A DNA stretch of 64,000 nucleotides. Origin: Phocoena phocoena (Eukaryota; Chordata; Mammalia; Artiodactyla; Phocoenidae). The position numbers and the translations under genes are program-made. How positions within the stretch are numbered: the stretch's first letter is position 1; every line of letters begins with the position of its first letter. Where the stretch lies: NCBI RefSeq assembly GCF_963924675.1, contig NC_089222.1, forward strand, positions 134,938,281 to 135,002,280, given 5' to 3'. Shown piece by piece: positions 12,085 through 24,724 of this stretch. Below the pieces are notes generated by a model, which saw only the letters and a program-made list of their open reading frames with translations, was not told the origin of the DNA and searched no databases.

Positions 12085-12515
12085 GCTTGTTTCTCTTTTT
12101 TTTTTAATTTTTTTCTATTTATTTTTTCTTCCAGTCTCGTTGAGATCATAAACAACATACAGCACTAAGTTTCAGGTGTACAGCATATATCTGACTTACA
12201 TCATGAAATGATGATTCGACTTACATCATGACATGATCACAATAAGTTTAGTGCACGTCCATCAGCTAAATACAAAGTAAAAGAAATAGAAAATATATGT
12301 ATTTTTTCCTTGTGATGAGAACTCTTAAGACGTACTCTCTTAACTTTCGTATATGGCATACAACAGCACTGTAAAATTCGTGATGTTGCCCACCACGTCC
12401 CTAGGACTTATTTGTCTTATAACTGGAAGTTTGTACCTTTACTCCTGCATCCAATTCCCCCTCCCCCATCACAGCTTTTTGCCCCCTGCAGCACTTCCCT
12501 CGGCTCAGTGTATAT
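12085..12515 (-). mobile_element. Old LINE-1 3' UTR, antisense
   Basis: The complement of an L1M-type 3' UTR is visible ('tttcaggtgtacagcatata', 'gtacctttactcctgcatcc', C-rich end). It contains a local duplication of 'gacttacatcatga' at about 12192-12232. Confidence 0.6.
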
Positions 12516-12839
12516 TATGTATCACAGTGCAGAGAGGTGCTCTTGAACCTGGATGCCCCCTCTCCCTCGGTCTCTGCTCCCTGGCCCAGGCCCTCATGAA
12601 ATCCGCTCTTCTTGGGCTGAAATACAGAGATCGAAACAAACCAACAACTAAAGACAAAGTAACGGCACAACAGCGAGTCAACTACAAGGAGGGAGAGGGG
12701 GAAGGCAGGGTGGAGGAACAGAGAAGGGAAAGAAGGGGAAGGAGATGAATGGAGGAAGAGCAATTTCGTTTGATCCATTGGTTTTCCCAGGTTGAACTTT
12801 CTGAAACTGTGGGGATTAAAACGGGGGATTCGTCATTAA

Positions 12840-13570
12840 AAAACAATGAACAGCCATATGATCCAGCAATCCCACTCCCCGGTATTTACCCAAAGGAGCT
12901 GAAAACTTATGTCCACACAAAACCCTGCACACCTATGTTTATAGCAGCTTTAGGCAGAATTGCCCAAACTTAGAAGCAACCGAGACTTCCTTCAGTAGGC
13001 GAATTGGATAAACAAGAAAATCCAGACAATGCAGTATTATTCAGCGCTAAAGAAATGAGCTATCAAGCCATGGAAAGACATAGAGGAAACTTAAACACAT
13101 ATTACTTAGTGAAAGAAGCCAATCTGAAAGGCCGCATCCCACGTGATTCCAACTGTACGACATTCTGAAAAAGACAAAACTATGGAGACAGTAAACGGAT
13201 CAGTGGTTGCCCTGGTGGGGGAGGGGAGGGGGAGGAAAAGAGGAACAAACAGAGCACAGATGATTTTTAGGGCAGTGAAACTATTCTGTCTGATACTATA
13301 ATGGTGGATACGTATCACTATACATTTGTCAAAACCCGTAAGTATACACCAAGAGTGAACTCTAATGTAAACTGTGAACTTTGGGTGATAAGGATCTGTC
13401 AGCGTAGGCTTATCAGTTGTAACAAATGGACCCCTCTGTGTGGGATGTTGGGGGGGAGAGGCTGTGCATGTGTGGGGACCGGGGGTACATGGGAACTTTG
13501 TACTTTCCAATCAGTTTTGCTGTGAACCTGAAACTGCTCTAAAAAAGAAAGTCCATTAATTTTTTTTAAA
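12840..13570 (+). mobile_element. L1M-type LINE-1 3' end
   Basis: The start encodes a decayed ORF2 C-terminus ([35 protein letters not shown]), then a stop and a 3' UTR with 'aactattctgtctgatacta', 'gtgaactctaatgtaaactg' and 'cctgaaactgctctaaaaaa'. The same 3' UTR recurs at 20430-21050 (-) and 33350-33960 (+). Confidence 0.8.
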
Positions 13571-13816
13571 AATCAATGAACGTCGGGAAATAAGTTTAAG
13601 GGGAAAAGGTAACTGCAGAATGACCTTATTGAATCATCTCGTATTCTTGCCACTAGTGTAGGGTTTAACCAGAGCTCTAATTATCAGGGCAATTGGTAGA
13701 CAAGGACTGGCTGGCTCATCATTGTATCTCCCCCATCCTCTAAAGGCTCTCAATAAATGTTTGCTTTCTCCCATTTAACTGAGGAAGCTGGAGATTTGAG
13801 GGATGCTTTTGAGTCG

Positions 13817-14048
13817 AAAAGCCAATACGGGGCTTCCCTGGTGGCGCAGTGGTTGAGAGTCCGCCGGCCGATGCAGGGGACAGGGGTTCGTGCCCCGGTC
13901 CGGGAGGATCCCACATGCCGCGGAGCGGCTGGGCCCGTGAGCCACGGCCGCTGAGCCTGCGCGTCCGGAGCCTGTGCTCCGCAGCGGGAGAGGCCACAAC
14001 GGTGAGAGGCCCGCGTACCGCAAAAAAAAAAAAAAAAAAGCCAATACG
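13817..14048 (+). mobile_element. CHR-type SINE, short form, with target duplication
   Basis: The body 13830-14035 is bracketed by 'aaaagccaatacg' at 13817-13829 and 14036-14048. The tail is pure A. Confidence 0.92.
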
Positions 14049-14839
14049 TGCTACTGTTCACCAGTCACTGGACTATCATTTAGACTTGGAATAAAGGTGT
14101 GTCACCTGCAGATGAGTTTACAAACTGCCAAGGGGCTGGAGGGAGGCTGGCACGAGTCAAGGATGGGTTAATGCATGCTGGCATTACCCAAGGACAGGTA
14201 GATAATGTGACATTTCCTAGAGCCAGAACACCCATCCTTTGTAAGACTCTGGTGTTACCAGAGAACGCTGGTGAATGCAGCAGTAGTCAGAAGCCAGCTT
14301 ACTTTGGATTTTAGGAAGTCAAGACTTAGCAGTCAAGAAGAGAAATTACTCTTAGGAAGGAGACAACCATTTCCTCTGTGTGACTATCCCCAGGCCCCTG
14401 TGGAAGTGCGAATTACTAACACAGAGAAATCAAAAGCACCAGCACAGTAACTGAACATGCACTGTGAAAATTCTCTGCCACCTGCAGTGCCTTCAAATGC
14501 CTACTGTAAGCTGTCCTGGGAGGGAGATCTGCCTGGCCAGGAGTGTTGCTGGCTGCTTGGTGCACATCCTAGGGTACTCGTTGAGTAGACCTTGGTTTTC
14601 TTGGAAAACTAGAAGGCAGACCTCTGACCTCTAACCAGGTCATCCTTATAACTGATCTCAGTGGTATTTCTCTTTCAAAAAACGTAAATTGTGGCAAATG
14701 AGTGATGTTCTCCATGGTACTAAACTTCAGCTGTCACTGATTGTGTCTACATGTACAGGATAAAATATTTATGTCCACTAGCAGCTCTGTGATAAATTGT
14801 CTAAGAGCCACAGCAAGAAACAGGAAAAGCTGATCATAA

Positions 14840-15012
14840 GAATTTCCCAGACAGGTACTTCCCTAGTGGTCCAGCGGTTAAGACTCCGTGCTCCCAATGC
14901 AAGGGTCCCGGTTTCGATCCCTGGTCAGGGAACTAGATCCCGCGTGCTGCAACTAAGACCAGGCGCAGGCAAGTAAATAAATATTTCTTTAAAAAAAGAA
15001 TTTCCCAGACAG
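14840..15012 (+). mobile_element. CHR-type SINE, shortest form, with target duplication
   Basis: The body 14855-14997 has only the tRNA-like head ('acttccctagtggtccagcg' to 'ggtcagggaactagatcc') and a short tail. The perfect 15-bp duplication 'gaatttcccagacag' lies at 14840-14854 and 14998-15012. Confidence 0.92.
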
Positions 15013-17589
15013 AAAGGAAAAGGTCAGCAGGGAGGCTCCCCATAGGCTGTCGTAGTCACTCAGTGACAGCAGTCAGACTCTCTCCCGTGGCTCAGCCCAA
15101 TGACCAGCCCAGGGCCACTATCCTCTGATGCCTTCCTGCCAAGCACCCCAGACCCACGTTTGGTACTGAGCCTTAAACACCAGATTTCCTTTGGGAAAAG
15201 CAGGTGACTCCCGCAGTAGAATATTCTCGAAATTAACTGAATTCGTTCTGACATCAGGAAGAAGTGACCCCACACACCACACTCAGGTCTCTTCCACGAC
15301 TCCACATCCTTAAAAAGGACGAGGGTACAGCAGAGAGCAGCAGGGCTGAGGTTGGAGAGGAAAGCAGGATGGAGAGGGAATCCAGGGAAGAAGCCTGTGC
15401 CCAGCATGGAGGAGCTTGGGTTCTACCTGAGTCATCATAGGCCCACATCCTGCAGCCGGCGGAAGGGCTGTGGGAGAAGCCAAGACTGGAATGGGAAAGG
15501 CAGTGGGAGGTCCTCACTGTAGCCAGGCTGGAGATAATGATGGCTTTTGGTGGAGGTGAGGGCGAGAAGGCAGTGGAGGGATATGAGGAGGCAGAAACAG
15601 AGACTGAAAGGGAGAAATCTAGGCTCCAGCCCAGGCTTCTGGCTTTAAACAGCTGGAAAGAAGGGGGTGCCATTTTCCGAAATGGAAAAGGCCATCGGGG
15701 GAAGGAACAGCTACAGGGTGAGCCGAGAAACCAAGACATCCATTCCGGCCACTCTGCGTGTGAGATGCCTGTGAGATAACCAAGTCGAGATGACAAGTCT
15801 GTAGCCGGGTGTATTAGCTAGAAGCTCAGAAACAGTTCTGGGCTAAAGACATAAGCATCGGCCTCAAGGACGTAGTGTTTTTAAACTGCTGAGACTGTAT
15901 GAGATAAGCTGGAGAGAAGAATCAGAAGAATGGAATGCCCAGGAGGAGAAAGGAGAGCTTCATGTAAAGGCCTGAGGAGAAATGGCCAGGTGGGTGAGAG
16001 AAATAAAACAAGAGTGTGGTGTCCTGGGAACGGAGGAAAAAGGATTTTTCTTGAAGAAGGAAGTGGTCAACTGTATTGAAACTGATAAATTAGGTAAGAT
16101 AAGAATAGGAAATGTAATAGATGTACTGGCCCGGAGGTCATGGGAGACTGTAGTGGACGTTGTGGGGTGCCGCCCAGACCCTCCTTCAGGACAGAGGAGC
16201 TGAAGGGACGGCTTTGTGCAAGCTACCTCCCCCAGGGGCAGCCCACGTCCAAAGCCCGCAAGTGTTGTTCCCAAGACCATTCCCAAATACGTTTCCCACC
16301 TGGGCATCTTCTGTTCAGAGTCTGTTTCCAGGGAACCCAGCCTAAGACAAGAGACCTTAGTAAGACCCGTCTCGGTGAAGTGATGAGGATAAAATCTAGA
16401 TTTCAGGGAGCTGAGGAATGAAGGGGAGAGTGTGGGGAAGTGGGGACCACAGGCATAGGCACCTCCTCTAATAAGTATGACTTTAGGGCTCAGAGAAATG
16501 TGTCAGTACCCGGAGGAGGGTTAGAAAGTCAAGGGTAAGTTGTGTTGGGTGAGTGATGTTACACCATGATTGGAGACGGTTGGGTGTCCTCAGTAGACAG
16601 ATGCCAAGGATTCCAGCTTCTGCTCCAAAACCCGATGTGTGATTTTCAGGCCTGACTGTAGGTAATTACAATGCTTTACCTGGCAGGCCCCAGGGGAAAC
16701 TCCCTCCCCACATTAGACTTGGTGACAGCTAGGCCCTGAAAACTCTGACAGGAGCTGCAGTCCGGGACTCAGGTCCCTGACTGGCCATTCTCTTACACAC
16801 CTGCACTCCCAGCCCTGGCACCTTCATCCCTAGGTCTCTTCATCTGAGGTCTTCAGGTACCTCTGCTAAAGCCCCCTTATGAGGAAGGAGGGGAAAGCCT
16901 TGAGGCACTGTTATTCATTGTGACTTGTACCCTGTACTTTTCCACCTTCTCCCCCTCCCTCCCCCACCGGACCCAGGTCCATGAAACTGTATAGCCTTTG
17001 GTTAAGGCTCCCTCAACAGTGAGATGACCCCCACTGATCCATGTGACCCTGGACCACTGCATATTGATTGCATCATAAACGCTTACATAATTAGACATAG
17101 TCTTTTATCAGCCTCCACTTTCAAGATAAGACCTTCAAACAGCATTATTTTTCAGAGAATTACAAGACTGAGGACATAAAAAAAAAATCAAAGCAAAACT
17201 GACTGTTTGGAGCCAATAACCTGGGCAGGGTCTCAATCAATGAACAAAGCCTATCCAAAAAAGATAAAGAACCTATTCTGCCTGGACAGAATCCCTTGGA
17301 TGGCAGATCCAAGTCTCCTGTTCCTGGTTCTGAGCTTTCAACTGATAAGCTGTATTGGTCATCCTACCAGATTAGTGAAGGTCACTCGGATTCTCCAGGT
17401 CAGGCAAAGGAAACTGTAATCTGATCTATCAGTCAGGGATCTAGCAGGAAAGACATAGAACATTCCAATAGAGCGATTGAAGAGGGTAGTATGAAGGGAC
17501 TATTTAGAGTGGGGTGGGCAGGGGTAAGGGGAACCAACAAGAAAGAATACAGTAGCATAAGGCTAGCAATAGTGGGAATAGTTTTGTGG
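15013..17589. other. Intergenic stretch, no gene recognised
   Basis: This 2.6-kb stretch has several chance frames on both strands (for example 15254-15796 minus, 180 codons) in purine-rich DNA. I find no domain, splice pattern or family match. Parts at 15500-16150 read like a very old interspersed repeat that I cannot name. Confidence 0.4.
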
Positions 17590-17898
17590 TTTTTTGTTTG
17601 TTTGTTTGTTTTTTGGCTGCGTTGGGTCTTTGATGCTGCGTGCGGGCTTCCTCTAGTTGCAGCGAGCGGGGGCTACTCTTCGTTGCGGTGCGCAGGCTTC
17701 TCGTTGTGGTGGCTTCTCTTCTTGTGGAGCACGGGCACTAGGCACACGGGCTTCAGTAGTTGTGGCTCGTGGGCTCTAGAGTGCAGGCTCAGTAGTTGTG
17801 GCGCACGGGCTTAGTTGCTCCGCGGCATGTGGGATCTTCCCGGGCCAGGGCTCAAACCCGTGTCCCCTGCATTGGCAGGCAGATTCTTATCCCACTAC
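17590..17898 (-). mobile_element. CHR-type SINE, long form, antisense
   Basis: The + strand starts with a T-rich tail and 'ggctgcgttgggtctttgat', continues through 'ctcagtagttgtggcgcacg' and ends near 'gcaggcagattcttatccca'. About 20 bp of the usual 5' head is missing or diverged. Confidence 0.85.
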
Positions 17899-18817
17899 TA
17901 GCTCTAGGCCTGGAGGGAAATGGGAGGAACCATGACCCCAGAGAGAGTACGGATTAGCAGCAGGGTCTATGGCCAACCCACAAACCCTCCAGGAAGGGAT
18001 CCCACCTCAGTGTCCCCCACCCTCCAATCACAGGCTGATGCCTCCCACTGGCAGAACCCAGCCAGAGTCAGAAGGTAAAGGGCTCCGTTGATGCATTTTA
18101 TACAAAGTGTCTCCCAGGGCAGACAAGGAGCAGAGTGGATCTGGAGGGGCAAATGGAGGGCTCCAGCATCCCAGGGAAGCAATATGAAAAAGAGAAAGTA
18201 AAATTAAGAACAGAGATAATAGAAGCAAATTTAGATCCACGACACTGGCATTTTTGCCAAACAAAAGTTTTGATAGCTTTATATTGACAATTTTGTAATC
18301 ATTGCTTTCACGTGTGTCAGATTATTAAGATGTTTAAAGCATTTTAAACTATCTCATAATTTGGCTTATAATTTTCATCAAGTTTTCATTTGGAACAGTT
18401 TGACTGACTGAGATCACTGTTAAAATGTTTGGGGAACTCTAATTTGTAAAATTCATGTTTTTTGATATAATAATTGTCTAAGCAGAATGTGAATACTTAG
18501 ATAATTGTCAACTGTTAAAAAAAACAAATAATTTAATGTGGGTTCCTATCAGTGTACAAAAACCCTTGAACATTAAAGTTTTTTAATGGGGTAAGTGCAA
18601 TGTCATTACGAGCCTGGAGGGAGGTAAGTGCCAGGTGACCTTGCAAATCTCCTTTCCCAAATTCACTTATTGATTCTGTCTCGGGTCGGCCCCAGAGTCT
18701 GGTTCCAGAGCCCAGAGTTTCTTAACCTGAGGTCTTATTTGTATTGTTGTGGGTAGAAGAACTGGGGCTTTCAAGAGCCTCAAAGGGAGTAAAAAGACAA
18801 ATAATCCAATTTAAAAG

Positions 18818-19142
18818 TGGGCAAAGAGAGGGACTTCCCTAGTGGTCCAGTGGTTAAGAATCCGCCATCCAATTCAGGGGACACAGGTTCGATCCCCGGT
18901 CAGGGAACTAAGTCCCACATGCCTCAGGGCAACTAAGCCCACACACCACAACTACTGGGCCCGTGCGCTCTGCAGCCCACACACCACAGCTAGAGAGAAG
19001 CCCGTGTGCTGCAATGAAGAGCTCGTGCTCCACAACAAAAGATCCCACATGCTGCAACTAAGACCGGACACAGCCTAATTAATTAATTGATTGATTAATT
19101 AATTTTAAAAGCTGCTGCTCTAAAAAAAAAAATGGGCAAAGA
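18818..19142 (+). mobile_element. CHR-type SINE nested in L1, with target duplication
   Basis: The body 18828-19132 has a long CHR form. The short duplication 'tgggcaaaga' at 18818-18827 and 19133-19142 is L1 sequence, which proves the SINE entered the L1. The tail has an unusual TTAATTAATTGA-like part. Confidence 0.88.
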
Positions 19143-19664
19143 ATCTAAATAGACATTCCTCCAAAGAAGACACACAGTTGGACAAGATGTACATGAAAAG
19201 TTGCTCAATATTATTAACCATCAGAGAAATACAATTCAAACCACAATGAGATACCACTTCACATCCAATAGGGTGGCCATAATTAAAAAGACAGATAATA
19301 ACAAGTGTTGGCAAAGATGTGGAGAAATCAGAACTCCTCTTCTCTGCTGTTAGGATTGTAAAATGATGGAGCTACTTCAGAAAGCAGTCTGGCAGTTCCC
19401 TAGACAGAATTACCATATGACCCAGCAATTCCACCTTAGGTATATACCCAAGAGAAATGAAAACGTGTGCCCATTTAAAAACTTGTACACGAATATTCAT
19501 AGAACTGTTATTCATAATTGCCAAAATGTAGATACAACCTCATATATCCATCAACACATGAATGGATAAATAAAATGTGGTATATGCATACAATGGAATA
19601 TTAGTTGGCCATAAAAAGAAACGAGGTACTGATACAGGCTACAACACAGATGGACCTTAAAGCA

Positions 19665-19787
19665 TGGGAAGAGATATGGGGATATATGTATATGTATAGC
19701 TGATTCACTTTGTTATAAAGCAGAAACTAACACACCATTGTAAAGCAATTATACTCCAATAAAGGCGTTTAAAAAAAAGAACTAATA
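19665..19787 (+). mobile_element. Younger L1 3' end nested in an older L1
   Basis: 'ggaagagatatggggatata' to 'actccaataaaggcgtttaa' is the 3' end of a young L1 family. It lies inside the older L1; 'aaagcat' flanks the L1-plus-SINE block on both sides. Confidence 0.65.
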
Positions 19788-19995
19788 GGGGCTTCCCTGG
19801 TGATGCAGTGGTTGGGAGTCCGCCTGCCGATGCGGGGGACGCGGGTTCGTGCCCCGGTCCGGGAGGACCCCGAGTGCGCACGGAGCGGCTGGGCCCGTGA
19901 GCCGTGGCCACTGGGCCTGCGCGTCCGGAGCCTGTGCTCCGCGATAGGAGAGGCCGCAGCAGGGAGAGGCCCGCGTACTGCAAAAAAAAAAAAAT
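19788..19995 (+). mobile_element. CHR-type SINE, short form
   Basis: The complete short form runs from 'ggggcttccctggtgatgca' to 'gaggcccgcgtactgc' plus an A tail, directly behind the L1 fragment. It has more differences from its siblings than the copies at 9.5 and 13.8 kb. Confidence 0.9.
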
Positions 19996-20429
19996 TATAA
20001 CAAACAAAAAAGCATTATGCTAAGTGAAAGAGGCCAGTCACAAAAGACCTCACTTGTATGATTCCATTTATATGAAATGTCCAGAACAAGCAAATCCATA
20101 GAGACAGAAAGTAGATTAGTGACTGCCTAGGGCTGGAAGTTGCAGGGGGAAATGGAGGATAATTGCCAAAGGGTATGGGGTTTTCTAGGGGAGAAAGGAA
20201 AGTGTTCTGGAATTAGGTGGTAGTGATGGCTACACAACTCTGAATATACCTTCAGTTGCACAAAGTGAAAAAAAAAAGTCTCAAAAGGGCTCAGGGTCAC
20301 TGGTTTAAATAAGTTTGGGAGGTTCCCAAGCTGAAGAGCAGGGGTCACGTGCCCATAGGGCTGAGATCACATGGCGTAGTTGGGCCCATGAAACTCTGCC
20401 TAAAGGTAATTTGCATTTTTGAAAAGCTA

Positions 20430-21050
20430 ATGGACTTTCTGTTTAGAGCAGTTTTAGGTTCACAGCAAAATTGAGTGAGAATACAGAGTTCCCTCCCCCC
20501 CAGCCACACACAGCCTTCCCCACCATCAACATCCCACACCAGTATGGTCCATTTGTTGCAATCGATGAACCAATATTCACACATAGTTATTAACCAAAGG
20601 GTTCACTCTTGGTGTTGTACATTCTATGGGTTCGAACAAATGTATAATGACAGGTGTGCACCATTATAGTATCATACATAGTTTCACTGCCCTAAGAATC
20701 CCCAGTGCTTCACCCATTCATCCATTCCTCCTCTCTCACCCCTGCAACCACTGATCTTTTTGTTGTCTCCAGTAATGTTGCCTTTTCCAATATATCATAT
20801 AGTCAGAATCACACAGTATGCAGCCTTTTCAGATTGGCTTTTCTCACTTAGTAACATGCATTTGTTTCCTCCATGTCTTCTCATAGCCTAATAGCTCATT
20901 ACCACTAATAATAATATTCCATTGTATAGAAGTACCACCGTTTATTTATCCATTCATCTACTGAAGGATGTCTTGATTGCTTCAAATTTTGGCAATTATG
21001 AATAAAGCTGCTATACACATTTGTAGGCAGGTATTTGTGTGGACGTAAGT
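20430..21050 (-). mobile_element. L1M-type LINE-1 3' end, antisense
   Basis: It is the complement of the same 3' UTR seen at 12840-13570: 'ttagagcagttttaggttca', 'gggttcactcttggtgttgt', 'catttgtttcctccatgtct', and degenerate ORF2 complement near 20930-21050. Confidence 0.75.
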
Positions 21051-21051
21051 T

Positions 21052-21278
21052 TTCATCAGTTTTTGTGTGTGTGTGTGGTACGCGGGCCTCTCACTGTTGT
21101 GGCCCCTCCCGTTGCGGAGCACAGGCTCCGGACGCGCAGGCTCAGCGGCCATGGCTCACGGGCCCAGCCGCTCCGCGGCACGTGGGATCTTCCCGGACCG
21201 GGGCACGAACCTATGTCCCCTGCATCGGCAGGCGGACTCTCAACCACTGCACCACCAGGGAAGCCCTTCATCAGTTTT
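21052..21278 (-). mobile_element. CHR-type SINE, short form with (CA)n tail, antisense
   Basis: The body 21064-21266 is flanked by 'ttcatcagtttt' at 21052-21063 and 21267-21278. On the sense strand the tail after 'gcccgcgtacc' is a CA repeat followed by A's, unlike the pure A tail of most copies. The copy at 45852 shares this. Confidence 0.92.
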
Positions 21279-21649
21279 AAGTAACACTCTGCATGCCAAA
21301 TACTTGGTTTGTTTTATAAAACTCACCAATAGTTTGGAACCCCTTTCCCAGAGGCTTCAAGAACCTGGCACAGCTAGATACGCTCACTCTTCAAAAACAA
21401 TGGCAAGAAGCTAGTAATTATTTGACCCTCAGGGTATGCTAGTGTTACGTGTGACCTCACTTGCTCCTCAGCACCGGCCTCAGATGGGTGCATTTTACAG
21501 ATGAGTAAACTGAGGTTTGGTCCTTCCATTTCTGTGTATTAGCCAGTGTTCTCTTAGAGTCTTGGACTCTCGGTGCTGGAAGGAGCCTTAGACATTGCCT
21601 AGTCAAATCTCCCTCACTTTATATATGAAGAACCAAAGGCTTACAGACT

Positions 21650-22490
21650 CAAGGCCAAAATCTTGGAGTCATCCTTTCCTCCTCTAGTTCTCTCTCACCC
21701 CAGACTACAATCCATCACCAAGACATGTATTATTTGCCTTCAAAATAGATTCAATGTGCAGCACTTCTCCCTACCACCATTGCTTCTACCCCAACCAGGT
21801 CTCCCTCACCAATCCCCTGGATTACTATAAGACCTTCTCAACAGGTTTCTTTACTTCCTCTCTAGCCCCCCATCCTATACTTGAATCTTTATACAGCAGC
21901 CAGAGGGAGCCTTTTGAGTCATAAGTTCACTCCTCTGCTAAAATCTCTATAATGGCCTCCATTCACTCAGAATAAAGCCCAAACCCTTCCCGGAGCCTGC
22001 AGGCTCTACACACTACTTCCCTGGCTCCTTTCCTCCGCACCCCTCCCTCTCCACACTGCAGCTCTTCCAACCTCCTTGCTACGCCTGCGACATGCCGAGC
22101 ACATGTATGTCTCAGAGCCTTCACATGTGTTCTTCCTTATGCCCAGAATGCTCTCTGTTTACACAGCCCCCTCTTCATGTCACTGCATTTCTGCAGCAAT
22201 GTCTCCCCTTTGGAAAGATCTTCATTCTCACTGTCTCTTGTCCTGCTTTGTTCTTTTGCATAGCATGTGTCATGACTTGTCCTTACATTATTTCAATTCG
22301 GTTCAACAAATACTTGTTCACAGGGTTGTCTGTATCCACACTAGACGATAGGCTCCACGAGGGCAGAGACTTTGTGTGTCTTGTTCAGTGCTGGATCGCC
22401 AGCCCTTAGAACAGTACCTAGCACCTAATAGGTGCTCAAGATCTATTTGTTGGATGCATATGCATGAATGAATGAATGCATGCCCAGTAA
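21650..22490 (+). mobile_element. L2 LINE remnant
   Basis: Degenerate L2 coding text ('aagcccaaacccttcccgga') leads into a clear L2 3' end: 'ctccacgagggcagagactt', 'gtgctggatcgccagccctt', 'tagcacctaataggtgctca', with a GAATGAATGAATG end. Ancient and inactive. Confidence 0.75.
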
Positions 22491-23024
22491 ATGAGTGGCA
22501 GACCCAGACCCAGAGCTGAGGTCTTCTGTGTTCCGTGACTGGTTGCTTCCCATGTTTTGGATTCTTAGACATGATAGGCACACAATTTGGAATCAGCACG
22601 TGTAAACTTTCTTAAACTCTTCCATTTGTAGTTAAATTATATCTGTACCCATAACTAGGACTTGCACAGCATCTTTTTCCCCATGTGGAAATTTAAGCCC
22701 GTTCACATTGATTGTTTCTCATTCATTCTAAAACGCAGAATTTATGGCAGAAATTCTACCCCCTCATTGCTTTCTCTCTCCTTCCCATGACCCTATGCTC
22801 CTGTTTTTATCCTAGGAGTCTGCCTTGTATTGGGGCTCCTATGACATGAGTCAGACGTCCCTTCTCTATTGAGCTTAGAGGTGCTGCTGGAAGAAGCATC
22901 TGAGAAACTCAACCTCAGGGGCTCTGGGAGAGGGAAGGTGAGTGCCTGCTGTGGAAGGGCAAGCTTCACATTATAGTTGAATCTAATGCGACACACGTCA
23001 TGTTTTTCTTTTTCTTTTTTCCCC

Positions 23025-23371
23025 CAACTGAGGTGAAATTCACATAACATAAAATTAACCTTGTTAAAGTGTACGCTTCAGTGCCATTTAGTACATTCAC
23101 AATGTTGTACCATCATCACCCATATCAAATTCCAAACCATTTTCATCACCCACACCCCCTTCCCCCAATCCCTGGCAACCACCAATCTGCTTTCTGTCTC
23201 TGTGGATTTACTTATTCTGGGTAGTGTTCATGTAAAAGGAGTTATACAATATATGCCCTTTTATGTCTGGCTTCTTTCACTTAGCGTGAAGTTTTAGAGG
23301 TTCATGTACATTATAGCGTGTTTCAGTACTTCATGCCTTTTTATGGCTGTGTAATATTCATACACACACGT

Positions 23372-23403
<32 letters not shown>

Positions 23404-23460
23404 CATTTGTTCATTCATCCGTTGATGAATATCTGGGTAGTTTCAGGCAACGTTTTTTGG
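23025..23460 (-). mobile_element. Old LINE-1 3' UTR, antisense, with CA microsatellite
   Basis: The complement of an L1M 3' end ('aactgaggtgaaattcacat', 'gttgtaccatcatcacccat', 'ctttctgtctctgtggattt') is interrupted by an (AC)n tract at about 23361-23402 and closes with 'tgttcattcatccgttgatg'. Confidence 0.75.
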
Positions 23461-24724
23461 AGCGTGTCTGTAAAGATAAAGCTAAGATGGGAATCTAGTG
23501 CTTTCTGACTAACAGAAGAACCGCCACCGCAGTGATGAATTGAAATAACACAACACTGGTTCGGTCGGTCAGTTGCTTTGGGCACAGATTACAGTGGTGG
23601 GTTAAGTATCATCAGTGTGTTTATTTACAATGTTCGAAGCAAACACCATTTCCAAAAACAAACATACCTTATGTATTTGTCATCAAATACATTTCTCCAC
23701 AAAGCCTTATTTCTTTTTTTTTTTTCATCTTAACTCAATAAACCTAAGGAGAAGGTTTGTCATAAAGGCAACACGCAAGATGGCATTGTGCGGTGTAAGC
23801 CAGAAGACCTTTGACCCTCCTGGTTAATGATGTTTCGTATAAAACAGCCAATAATCTTTTTCGTATCTTGCTCTTTGATGGAGCAACTGAAGGTCACAGG
23901 GTTTCTTATTATAGAAAATTGTAACGTGTTTTATGATTAAGGTCCTTCAGAGACAATTTCTGCTTAAGACACATTGTAGGCGTTAACAAGCAGCTACACC
24001 TTTGCTGCTTCCAACTCAGGAAGCACCTGCTCCTTGCTCCTCAGAGCTGCCGTGTCCCTGCCCTCTTGCTCATCCTCTCCAACCTGCCTTGACCCTCTAA
24101 GCTCTGCTGGTGGCCCTCCTGTTTGCTGGCCACACCTGCCATGGCCTCTCAGCTGAGGTCTTTCCTTTCTTCTCTCCGCCCCATTCTGACATCAATTTTC
24201 CACCTTCCGGAAACACTGCAGTCCTCAAACTCCTTGGGGGACTTGGTTCTTTATTCTGAGAAGCACAATGCAAAGGCATCAGACTTAAGAGAGAGATCAA
24301 AGCTTTTCCTTCAAAGCCTATCACTTTATGCAGGTAAAAAAGTGTCCCCAAAAATTGGAAACCTTGTGACTTTTGACAGAAACTGAACTGCATTGGCAAT
24401 ATATTTGGGTATATTAATTGTTACACCTAAAAATAATGAGATTGCTGATTGCATTTAAAATTCAACGAAGCAGGTTAATATTTTACTGGGATAAAAGAAC
24501 TGCTTGTGAAATATGCTAGCCTGATATAGAAGAAAATTCTGAATATCCTGTCATCACTAATAGGAAACTTTGAGTCCTGTAGATACAAAGGACTACATAC
24601 AATATTGAAGATTCCATACAATCACATGGAAAACTACATAAATTGTGTTAGAAGATTCCGTGAAAGGAAGAGAGACTAAGAAATATAATCAGTTAAGCTA
24701 GGATGGGAAGAACATCAAAATTCC
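23461..24724. other. Intergenic stretch, no gene recognised
   Basis: An 87-codon frame at 24123-24386 (+) begins with two nearby ATGs but matches no family I know and has no convincing splice sites. I leave it uncalled. Confidence 0.4.

Larger units (their letters stand above)
18790..20270 (+). mobile_element. Old LINE-1 3' part, interrupted by nested insertions
   Basis: ORF2-like text begins near 18790 ('aatccaatttaaaagtgggc'), resumes at 19133 after a SINE, and continues with 'aaagaatctaaatagacatt' and 'tgacccagcaattccacctt'. It is broken again at about 19665-19997 by a younger L1 3' fragment and a second SINE, then resumes with 'attatgctaagtgaaagagg'. Three insertion events can be ordered. 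Confidence 0.8.

Noticed and set aside
15254..15796. 180-codon minus-strand frame
   Set aside because: It lies opposite purine-rich DNA, giving Ser/Pro/Phe-rich low-complexity translation. No domain or splice context.
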